From Nitrospira sp. (GTDB lineage: Bacteria; Nitrospirota; Nitrospiria; Nitrospirales; Nitrospiraceae): a stretch of 6,580 nt of DNA. The stretch is taken from contig JANYBU010000307.1 in assembly GCA_025360665.1 (NCBI GenBank), forward strand, positions 1 through 6,580, read 5' to 3'. The notes beneath the pieces are model-generated. The model was not told where the DNA came from. It saw only the letters and a list, made by a program, of their open reading frames with translations, and searched no databases. Shown in pieces: positions 1-5,243 of the stretch. Positions within the stretch are counted from its first letter, which is position 1. Each line of letters opens with the position of its first letter. Both the position numbers and the translations under genes were made by a program.

Positions 1-1
1 G

Positions 2-2119
2 CTGATCATTTCCGTCGCCATTCCCCTCTCGGTCATGGTGACCTTCATCGTGCTCTACTTCTCCGGGCAAACCCTGAACGTATTCACGCTGGGAGGCCTG
101 GCCCTCGGGATCGGCCGGCTCGTCGACGATTCCATTGTGGAACTCGAGAACATTCAACGCCATCTCAACACCACGCCACGCCGCTGGGACGCAATCCTGG
201 AAGCGGCCCGCGAGGTGGCGATGCCCATTCTCGCCTCGACGATTACCACGGTCGTCGTCTTCCTCCCGATTTTCTTCATCGCCGGAATTGCCCGCTTGCT
301 CCTGATTCCCCTGACCATCACGATCGCGATCTCGCTGTTCACCTCCTTCTTCGTCTCCCGCACGGTAACCCCGGCTCTCTGCTACAAATTCCTCAAGCCG
401 GAACAGGAGTCTCACCGTTCGATGCCGACATGGTTTGTGCGCCTGATGAACTGGAGCCGCGAACGGTACGAGGCCTTGGACAAAGGCTACGAGGGATCGC
501 TCCGCTGGGTCTTGGCCCATCGCCGGCTTTTCATCACCGGCATCCTGCTCTTCTTCGCTGCATCGCTCGCGCTGGTACCCAAGATCGGTACGGAATTTTT
601 GCCGGTGTCGGATGAAAGCCAGTTCCGCATCGTCCTGCGCGGACCAGTCGGTCAGCGAGTGGAGAAAACCGAGCAGCAAGTGGCCGAGGTCGAACGGGTG
701 CTGCGGGCACAGATCCCTGCCGAGGAGCTGGAAACCATGGTCTCCAGTACCGGCGTGTTAGCCCAGGGCCGCTCCTCCCTGTTCAATCCGAACACCGGCC
801 CCCATACGTCGGTCATCTCCGTCTATCTCGTCTCGACGGACAAACGAAAACGAAGCCAAGTGCAAATCATGAACGACGTGAGGCCCAAAGTCTTAAAGCT
901 CTTTCCGGGCGTCGCGATGTTTTTCGATCCGGGCGGGCTCATCAAACGAGTTACCAGCTTTGGGTCGCAGAAATCCGTCGACGTGGAAATCTACGGCTAC
1001 GATTTCGAGCAAGCGCGTGGGGTTATCCGGCAGGTCGAAAGCATGATGCACCAAATACCCGGCCTGGCCGACATCGAAGTCAGCCGCGAGGAGAACTATC
1101 CCGAGGTCAACGTGGTGGTAGATCGCGAGAAGGCCGCTCTCCTTGGTATCAGCGAAACGGACGTAGCCAACGCCGTGCTCTTCTCACTCAACGGCAACGG
1201 CCCAACCGACCCCATCATCTACACCGACCCTCAAAACGGGAACGAATACTATATCAGCGCTTGGCTCGCGGAAGAACACCGCAAGGACCTCACGGATATC
1301 GAGAACATCATTTTAACCGCACGAACTGGGGAGCCAGTCCTCTTGAAAAACGTGGCCTCGCTCAAGCTCAATGCCGGCCCGGTGAAGATCGACCGCAAGT
1401 ACTTTCAGCGGGTGGTCCACTTGACCGCCAACCCTGTAAACCGGGACCTCGGCGCCATCGCCGCCGATCTGGAGGCGGGCTTTGCCAAGATCCAGCTCCC
1501 CACCGGCTTCAGCATCCGGTTGGCCGGCCAAATTCAACAACAGAGAGAAACCTTTGAGGGCCTGCTGTTTGCGACGGCCCTGGCGCTCATCCTCGTGTAC
1601 ATGGTGATGGCCGCTCAGTTCAAATCGCTGATCGATCCCTTCGTCATCATGTTTTCGGTCCCGATGGGCTTCCCAGGCGTGATCCTGATCCTCTTCCTGA
1701 CCGATACAACCCTCTCCACCACGTCGATGATGGGCATCATCATGATGCTGGGCATCGTGGTCTCAAACGGCGTCCTGCTGGTGGATTATACGAACGTGCT
1801 GCGGCGGCGAGGGCGGGAGTTACACGACGCGGCGGTGACCGCCGCGCGGACGCGACTCCGGCCCATTCTGATGACCTCCCTCGCCACCGTCGTGGGGTTG
1901 CTCCCCATGGCCATCGGCTTGGGAACCGGCGGTGAAACGAACGCCCCGTTGGCGCGCGCGGTCGTCGGAGGACTCAGCGTCTCGACGATCCTCACGCTCT
2001 TTCTCGTCCCCACGATCTATGTGATCTTAGAGGAACGGTTCCCCCGCCATGCGGGCGAGGCCCCACAGGACGCCGACTGGATACCGGCAGAACCTGGACA
2101 AGCACCGGCTGGTCGATAG
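2..2119 (+). CDS. RND efflux pump inner-membrane subunit (HAE1/AcrB-like), 5'-truncated by the window edge
   Basis: This is a proton-driven inner-membrane exporter that works with a periplasmic adaptor and an outer-membrane channel, presumably encoded upstream outside the window. The frame is open from base 2, so the Met at 35 is internal. About 705 residues are visible of the roughly 1,030-1,060 usual for the family. Counting from base 2, the visible order is: end of TM3, TM4 with the proton-relay pair D42-D43 in GRLVDDSIVELENI (AcrB D407/D408), TM5-TM6, TM7 near 175-195, the second porter/docking domain near 200-520, and TM8-TM12 to about 690. The motif RLRPILMTSLA supplies equivalents of AcrB R971 and T978 (about R618 and T625). 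The position of AcrB K940 is Ser (about S588, in GIVVSNGVLLVDY). HAE1 is preferred over the heavy-metal CzcA/CusA group because of this TM4 and TM10 wording. Substrate cannot be read from sequence. Confidence 0.95.
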   Translation: MIISVAIPLSVMVTFIVLYFSGQTLNVFTLGGLALGIGRLVDDSIVELENIQRHLNTTPRRWDAILEAAREVAMPILASTITTVVVFLPIFFIAGIARLLLIPLTITIAISLFTSFFVSRTVTPALCYKFLKPEQESHRSMPTWFVRLMNWSRERYEALDKGYEGSLRWVLAHRRLFITGILLFFAASLALVPKIGTEFLPVSDESQFRIVLRGPVGQRVEKTEQQVAEVERVLRAQIPAEELETMVSSTGVLAQGRSSLFNPNTGPHTSVISVYLVSTDKRKRSQVQIMNDVRPKVLKLFPGVAMFFDPGGLIKRVTSFGSQKSVDVEIYGYDFEQARGVIRQVESMMHQIPGLADIEVSREENYPEVNVVVDREKAALLGISETDVANAVLFSLNGNGPTDPIIYTDPQNGNEYYISAWLAEEHRKDLTDIENIILTARTGEPVLLKNVASLKLNAGPVKIDRKYFQRVVHLTANPVNRDLGAIAADLEAGFAKIQLPTGFSIRLAGQIQQQRETFEGLLFATALALILVYMVMAAQFKSLIDPFVIMFSVPMGFPGVILILFLTDTTLSTTSMMGIIMMLGIVVSNGVLLVDYTNVLRRRGRELHDAAVTAARTRLRPILMTSLATVVGLLPMAIGLGTGGETNAPLARAVVGGLSVSTILTLFLVPTIYVILEERFPRHAGEAPQDADWIPAEPGQAPAGR

Positions 2120-2158
2120 CAAGATGCTGATATAGTCCGCCAGCCTCTCATGCGCGCG

Positions 2159-2286
2159 ACGGGCGGGAAAAGCGGGACAGGCGAGATGGGCGGAAGCATC
2201 ACGTCAGTCATACGCCGACGTGTGAAGTTCGAGGTTCGAAGTTTCGGAAACCTCGAACCCTCGCCTTTCCCGCTCGTCTCGCCCGT
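2159..2286. repeat. Multi-stem palindromic intergenic element
   Basis: The outer arms 2159-2186 and 2259-2286 are inverted copies matching at 23 of 28 positions. Inside them lie a perfect 10-bp stem, GTTCGAGGTT (2227-2236) with AACCTCGAAC (2249-2258), and a 6-bp stem, CACGTC (2200-2205) with GACGTG (2217-2222). The whole could fold as a stalk carrying two hairpins. It sits between two converging genes, the RND pump and the SCP2 protein, where it could also stop transcription from both sides, although there is no T-run. GTTCGAGG-type palindromes are, from memory, common between genes in Nitrospira. No reading frame in it looks coding. It could be a MITE-like or REP-like unit; no target-site duplication was found. 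Confidence 0.7.
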
Positions 2287-2365
2287 TCTCCCAGGCCTGC
2301 AGGCCATCGAAGTTGTGCTCTGCCGAAATGGTTTTCCCGCAGCCTGATTTAGGGGAGCTGATTGG

Positions 2366-2707
2366 TTACCTGACGGTTGGAAAGAGCGCCTTCAGTTGCA
2401 TCGCCAAGCCAATGTCCCCGCTGATCTTGAGTCGGCCCGACATGGCGACGGCTGTTCCACTCAACTGGCCCTTCAGGATTTTGATGCAATCCTCTCCCGC
2501 CATCGAGAACACTACGTGCGGGTCCGCATGCATCCCCTCTGCAACCTGACAGGCCCTCTCCCGAATCGTGAGAATGTACTGCCCGCCCTGCTCACCGCTC
2601 AGATCGAATTGGTAGACCGCATCAAGATCTTCGGCAGCATCTGCATCGAGCTGACCTGGTAGAAGCTGAAAAAACTCTTTAATGGTAGTGGGGTTCATGG
2701 TTCGCAT
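2366..2707 (-). CDS. Stand-alone SCP2 sterol-binding-domain protein
   Basis: This is a small soluble protein of 113 residues made almost wholly of one SCP2-type lipid-binding fold. A short N-terminal helix (IKEFFQLLPG, about 9-18) is followed by the strand pattern AVYQFDLSGEQGGQYILTI (about 30-48), then ADPHVVFSMAGEDCIKILKG (61-80), and closes with the typical SGRLKISGD segment (89-97) and a C-terminal helix ending KALFP. Proteins of this family bind fatty acyl or other hydrophobic ligands in a tunnel; the ligand here cannot be inferred. There is no signal peptide, so it is probably cytoplasmic. The start is uncertain: ATG at 2707 and ATG at 2698 are both possible, and neither has a convincing ribosome site (GAGAGG lies 13 bases before the first). 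The gene lies 63 bases downstream of the SpeD-like gene on the same strand, possibly in one transcript. Confidence 0.88.
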   Translation of the reverse strand: MRTMNPTTIKEFFQLLPGQLDADAAEDLDAVYQFDLSGEQGGQYILTIRERACQVAEGMHADPHVVFSMAGEDCIKILKGQLSGTAVAMSGRLKISGDIGLAMQLKALFPTVR

Positions 2708-2738
2708 GAAGGCGAGGGGGCCTCTCGGATCGATCCCG

Positions 2739-2760
2739 GGAGCCGCGGTGCCGCGGCCCC
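2739..2760 (-). terminator. GC-rich hairpin between the SpeD-like and SCP2 genes
   Basis: The arms 2739-2748 and 2751-2760 pair over 10 bp, with seven perfect central pairs (GCCGCGG/CCGCGGC) and one G-U pair on the minus-strand RNA. The loop is only two bases as drawn, four if the top pair opens. It begins 11 bases past the stop of the SpeD-like gene. No T-run follows on either strand, so a classical intrinsic terminator is not shown. It may instead slow polymerase or protect the 3' end of the upstream message. Confidence 0.4.
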
Positions 2761-2770
2761 AGGTCCCTTG

Positions 2771-3211
2771 CTAGTAGCGGAGCGTGACCGTCGCGGTACT
2801 GCGACGCGCGCCGAAAAAGTCTTTGGAGAACACCTCGACGACGGCAGGGTCATAGCCCTTGCAGCTGAAAATGTCGAGGTAGGCATTGTTCGTATCGTTC
2901 GCAAAATGGCCGCTGATCAACGAGGTCGAGATCAGCTGCACCATGGAATAGCCGGCGACGCGGCCTGAGCCGAAATCGACGACCTGGCACTCGCCAAAAC
3001 GCTTCATGTCAATGAGCTCGCAGAGCTCAACGACATAGCGGCGGATATGGTCGGCATTGCGGATCAGGTCGGGATGACAATCTTGGAGGTCAACTGAGGT
3101 ACAGAGTCCCCACGCCTTCCCTTCGCCCACCATCTCTTGGGGGGCAATGGAAGCAGCTACTGGGGACTCGGATGGAAAGATCGCAGACTCGGAATCAGTC
3201 GGGCTATTCAT
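2771..3211 (-). CDS. S-adenosylmethionine decarboxylase-like pyruvoyl proenzyme (SpeD/SpeH family), divergent
   Basis: In canonical AdoMet decarboxylases the proenzyme cuts itself before a serine that becomes the pyruvoyl cofactor, and the enzyme makes the aminopropyl donor for spermidine. This 146-residue protein has an extended, Ser/Pro-rich N-terminus (1-32) and then the family fold from WGLCTSVDL (34-42). Compared without gaps to Thermotoga AdoMetDC (from memory), S89, S97, H102 and C117 fall on Ser55, the cleavage Ser63, His68 and Cys83, with identical spacings of 8, 5 and 15. The ES cleavage pair is TS, and the aromatic residues that stack on adenine (Phe49, Trp70) appear as G83 and A104. 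Start at 3211 was chosen because an AAAGG site lies upstream and a likely promoter -10 box lies at 3274-3279; ATG 3283, in the same frame, would be upstream of that box. The fold is secure; the substrate is not. Confidence 0.82.
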   Translation of the reverse strand: MNSPTDSESAIFPSESPVAASIAPQEMVGEGKAWGLCTSVDLQDCHPDLIRNADHIRRYVVELCELIDMKRFGECQVVDFGSGRVAGYSMVQLISTSLISGHFANDTNNAYLDIFSCKGYDPAVVEVFSKDFFGARRSTATVTLRY

Positions 3212-3228
3212 AAAGGTTGTACACCTTT
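3212..3228 (-). promoter_or_regulatory. Hairpin covering the ribosome-binding site of the SpeD-like gene
   Basis: On the minus-strand RNA the sequence just before the ATG is AAAGGT-GTACA-ACCTTT, a perfect 6-bp stem with a five-base loop. The 5' arm (3228-3223) contains the only ribosome-site-like purine run and the 3' arm (3217-3212) abuts the start codon at 3211. If it folds, ribosome access would be blocked, which suggests translational control. The stem is A/U-rich and weak, so a DNA operator is an equal possibility. Confidence 0.4.
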
Positions 3229-3273
3229 CTATTAAGATGGTGAAAAAACTGTGGCGCTGGACCTGTATTTCGG

Positions 3274-3282
3274 AATATACCA
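3274..3282 (-). promoter_or_regulatory. Possible extended -10 promoter for the SpeD-like gene
   Basis: The minus strand reads TGGTATATT, that is a TGn extension joined to a TATATT -10 box (3274-3279). No good -35 hexamer lies 16-18 bases upstream (CCCTGA at best), as often seen with extended -10 promoters. Transcription would begin near 3267, leaving a leader of about 56 bases that contains the hairpin at 3212-3228. Two copies of GAAACTTTT (3284-3292 and 3311-3319, plus-strand sense, 27 bases apart) lie just upstream of it and might bind a regulator. Confidence 0.35.
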
Positions 3283-3392
3283 CGAAACTTTTCGCATCAG
3301 GGGGAATGGAGAAACTTTTTTTTCATACCGAGACGGTCAGGGACCACTCGATCGGTTGACAAGGTTCTCAGGCGTCGGAGAGAATGCCGCGC

Positions 3393-3590
3393 ATGGCCAA
3401 CGTCACTCCATCAAAACCGAACCCGACTCCGCCCTCTGCCGACCTCCCCGATCGCCTCTGCACCTGGTGCCAGGTGCCGATGAAGAAACGGCTCGTCGGC
3501 GGCGAGCAGTTCGTCCACTACACCTGCCCAAAGTGCGTCTTCCAGCACACGACCCGGCTAGGGCCAAAGCCACCCAGCCCCGCGCACTAA
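3393..3590 (+). CDS. Small zinc-ribbon protein, function unknown
   Basis: This 65-residue protein has a Pro-rich, probably disordered N-terminus (1-20) and a compact core with two knuckles, C23-T-W-C26 and C45-P-K-C48, which should hold one zinc ion. Between them lies the segment VPMKKRLVGGEQFVHYTC, and the protein closes with VFQHTTRL and a short Pro-rich tail. The spacing is that of short zinc ribbons found in many small bacterial proteins; the role (nucleic-acid or protein contact) cannot be assigned. Start at 3393 is preferred over the in-frame ATG at 3384 because GGAGAG (3377-3382) lies 10 bases before it but only one base before 3384. It is divergent from the SpeD-like gene, with about 180 bases between the two starts. 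It ends before a stretch with little coding character. Confidence 0.62.
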   Translation: MANVTPSKPNPTPPSADLPDRLCTWCQVPMKKRLVGGEQFVHYTCPKCVFQHTTRLGPKPPSPAH

Positions 3591-3818
3591 TCCCCTGTCG
3601 GTCTCTTGGCCGGTAATCTGAAGCGCCCGCCCCTCATCGGTCCCTTACCTCACACCCTATGCCCACAATGCGGTTCTGTTCAAAAAACTCCGACGCTGGC
3701 CGGGCCGGGCAAGATCTTTGTCAGTGCCAATCCTGAATTGGGTTGGCCTCTGGGCTCAGGACCACTTGCCAGCCCACCGACCAACCCGTCGCACCTGGAT
3801 ACACCGAGGCTGCTGTCG
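3591..3818. other. Stretch without a supported gene
   Basis: The plus-strand frame stays open through here from a TTG at 3606, and it contains one CPQC pair. The residue composition (many Pro, Gly, Leu), the missing ribosome site and the lack of any recognisable domain do not support translation. The minus-strand frame over 3680-3922 is also unconvincing. It may be eroded coding sequence belonging to the interrupted frame that follows. I see no promoter, terminator or repeat in it. Confidence 0.4.
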
Positions 3819-4082
3819 ATGATCGGGGACGACCAGGCCCGCGAACACGCGAGGCCCGCCATCAAGAAGGTGACGAAGTTTGTAGAGTCACCGAGGGGTG
3901 AGGAGTTCCCGCAGACCTGCACGTTCTTTCAGTGATATGAGCTGGAGGAGTTCGAAGCCTACCGCCACCCGGGCTATCTGATGGGCTGGGCCTATCTGGC
4001 GAACGTCGATTTGTCCGAGGGAGAACTGAGACCGAATGCGGCCTTCCATATGCTCTGGCACGGGACGGCTACCGGCGGGTAA
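3819..4082 (+). pseudogene. Interrupted open frame with one in-frame TGA, function unknown
   Basis: From ATG 3819, preceded by GAGG nine bases upstream (3806-3809), the frame runs 38 codons to a TGA at 3933-3935. It then continues in the same frame for 48 more codons to TAA at 4080-4082. The part after the TGA looks protein-like (YELEEFEAYRHPGYLMGWAY, then LANVDLSEGELRPNAAFHML), and its third codon positions are mostly G or C as in neighbouring genes. A single base change from CGA or TGG would give the stop, so the simplest reading is a recently broken small gene. Readthrough or selenocysteine is less likely, since no clear SECIS-like hairpin follows the TGA. The frame could extend upstream to 3606. 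Its end overlaps the converging PilZ gene by 14 bases. I do not recognise the family. Confidence 0.35.
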
Positions 4083-4392
4083 AACTGGTCTGCACGTGAT
4101 CGTCAAGGATATGGGCCAGTCGCTCCCTGTCCTCCGGACTGATCGAGGTGATCTTCGTGCCGAACTTAGGGGAACGCACGTGAACGACTTGCAAGCCACA
4201 AGTCAACGTTCTCCCCTGCTCGAGCTCAATCACGAGCTGGAGTGCATCGCCGCTCTTCACGAACAAGCGGCTCTCAATCCGGACACCGGTCTCGCTGACA
4301 TCCAGAACCTTGCACGGCGCCGAGAGAGCCCCCCGCTGCAGACGACCGCCCCGGCTTACCTCGACACGTGACCCTTTTCGCTTGAACCCCAT
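4069..4392 (-). CDS. PilZ-domain protein, probable c-di-GMP receptor
   Basis: This is a single-domain PilZ protein of 107 residues. Such proteins bind the second messenger cyclic di-GMP and pass the signal on by contact with motility, polysaccharide or secretion machinery. Both parts of the binding signature are present: RxxxR as R5-KGS-R9 at the N-terminus, and DxSxxG as D31-V-S33-ET-G36. A beta-barrel pattern follows (GVRIESRLFVKSGDALQLVI, then QVVHVRSPKFGTKI), with a short C-terminal helix (EDRERLAHILDD). There is no signal peptide or membrane segment. The frame extends upstream to 4458, but the ATG at 4392 is chosen because AGGAGG (4402-4407) lies exactly nine bases before it and a good promoter lies just beyond. 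The gene follows the DUF1499 gene by 72 bases. The partner is unknown. Confidence 0.88.
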   Translation of the reverse strand: MGFKRKGSRVEVSRGGRLQRGALSAPCKVLDVSETGVRIESRLFVKSGDALQLVIELEQGRTLTCGLQVVHVRSPKFGTKITSISPEDRERLAHILDDHVQTSFTRR

Positions 4393-4416
4393 CGGCGCTG
4401 GCCTCCTGCTTTCGAC

Positions 4417-4445
4417 ATCATAGCAAGCGGGCACACAACTCCCAA
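4417..4445 (-). promoter_or_regulatory. Sigma-70-type promoter of the PilZ gene
   Basis: The minus strand carries TTGGGA (4445-4440), a 17-base spacer, then TATGAT (4422-4417): four of six and five of six consensus bases at ideal spacing. Transcription would begin near 4410, giving an 18-base leader that just includes the AGGAGG site. It lies wholly between the DUF1499 stop and the PilZ start, so PilZ can be expressed apart from the operon upstream. Confidence 0.55.
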
Positions 4446-4464
4446 AGGAAATTGCCAAATAAAG

Positions 4465-4827
4465 CTAAAGCTGTCTCACTACGAGGGCACGCACCTGCTC
4501 CATGCGCGTGTGATTAACGCCCAGATCGCCGTAGCCGGTGCGGGAGGCAGAACGGAAATGGAGGGTCTTGGTCTCGTCGTCGAACAAAAACTCGACGTCG
4601 TCAACGAATCGCATTAACAGGCTGGTGAATTCGTAGTGCAGGTAGGACTCGTCTTCTTCGACAAGCTTTGTGCGTGGCAAGGAACGGATGACTTCCTTCA
4701 GCGCTTCCTTCGCCTCAACCCGAGACTTGCGATAGCGAATGGGCGCGATGGCGTGGCCGGCATCTTGAGCCTGGGTAGATACGCAGTTGGGACTGGTGGG
4801 GCAAGGCGCTAAGATGCGAGGGCTCAT
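4465..4827 (-). CDS. DUF1499 family protein
   Basis: This 120-residue protein belongs to the DUF1499 family, whose molecular function is not established. The family signature is clear: the N-terminal CPTSPNCVSTQ (9-19), the IAPIRY segment (27-32), a helix rich in Ala and Glu, then YLHYEFTSLLMRFVDDVEFL (62-81), HFRSASRTGYGDLGVN (90-105) and a C-terminal RM(E)xVR helix. The length is typical of a single-domain member. There is no signal peptide or lipobox, so the protein is probably cytoplasmic. The start ATG (4827) overlaps the TGA stop of the FKBP gene as ATGA, and AGGAG lies four bases before it, which together fix the start and imply translational coupling. It is the last gene of the DUF2914-FKBP-DUF1499 run. 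Confidence 0.9.
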   Translation of the reverse strand: MSPRILAPCPTSPNCVSTQAQDAGHAIAPIRYRKSRVEAKEALKEVIRSLPRTKLVEEDESYLHYEFTSLLMRFVDDVEFLFDDETKTLHFRSASRTGYGDLGVNHTRMEQVRALVVRQL

Positions 4828-5243
4828 GTGACTCCTGGTAATGATTCAACCGAGAACGAGCCCACAATGTTGCGCAACCAGACCTCACAAATCAAGACCG
4901 CGTCGGGAGGAATGAGGTCGGGGATGCCTTTGTCTCGATAAGCCAGGTGCGGGCTCACACGAACCTTCCGATAGCCGCCGGCTTTCATACCCATTAGCGC
5001 ATGCTCGACTCCAGCGATCGCCTGGCGCCGGCCAAGCACGATGGTGTGATCGATGAATGTGGATCCCTCTTCGACTCGCACCACCTCCTTGGGAAGCTGC
5101 TCGGCCTGGAGGTCGTTGAGCGGGACTTCATCGCCCTGGTTCAGAAAGAGTCTGGCGTTATAGACAACGCGGTCGCCTTTCTTGGCAGGCGTTCCCGTTC
5201 CTTCTCGCTCATCAAGCAACTTGAGCCCGCTCATCCGCTTCAT
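4824..5243 (-). CDS. FKBP-type peptidyl-prolyl cis-trans isomerase
   Basis: This is a 139-residue protein with one FKBP domain, a fold that speeds rotation about Xaa-Pro bonds or acts as a chaperone. Recognisable pieces are GLKLLDEREGTGTPAKKGD (6-24), VVYNARLFL (26-34, Y28 matching FKBP12 Tyr26), VLGRRQAIAGVEHALMGMKA (69-88), VSPHLAYRDKGIP (96-108, Y102 matching Tyr82) and LIPPDAVLICEVWL (110-123). Two pocket residues differ: the floor Trp59 is Val (V79) and the Asp37 region is replaced by an acidic insert (about 38-60), so catalysis may be weak. It has no signal peptide. The frame is open upstream to 5351, but ATG 5243 is chosen because it overlaps the DUF2914 stop as TGATG and residues upstream look non-native. 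ATG 5234 is an alternative. It is the middle gene of a tightly overlapped operon. Confidence 0.9.
   Translation of the reverse strand: MKRMSGLKLLDEREGTGTPAKKGDRVVYNARLFLNQGDEVPLNDLQAEQLPKEVVRVEEGSTFIDHTIVLGRRQAIAGVEHALMGMKAGGYRKVRVSPHLAYRDKGIPDLIPPDAVLICEVWLRNIVGSFSVESLPGVT

Noticed and set aside
2294..2305. Perfect 12-bp palindrome GGCCTGCAGGCC
   Set aside because: It has no loop, no partner copy and no link to a gene start. It may be chance or the decayed edge of the neighbouring palindromic element.
3356..3385. TTGACA with GAGAAT 18 bases on, as a promoter of the zinc-ribbon gene
   Set aside because: The -10 box would overlap the gene's own ribosome site, so the transcript would lack it. 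The GAGAAT match is also weak.
3606..3935. 109-codon plus-strand open frame starting with TTG
   Set aside because: No ribosome site, Pro/Gly/Leu-rich composition and no domain in its first 70 codons. Only the part from ATG 3819 is kept, as an interrupted frame.
3933..3990. Selenocysteine insertion at the in-frame TGA
   Set aside because: I could not draw a stable SECIS-like hairpin at the right distance, and there is no typical CxxU or UxxC redox motif around the codon.
3888..4199. 103-codon minus-strand open frame
   Set aside because: It overlaps the end of the PilZ gene in another frame and shows no domain. The PilZ frame has the binding motif and a ribosome site.
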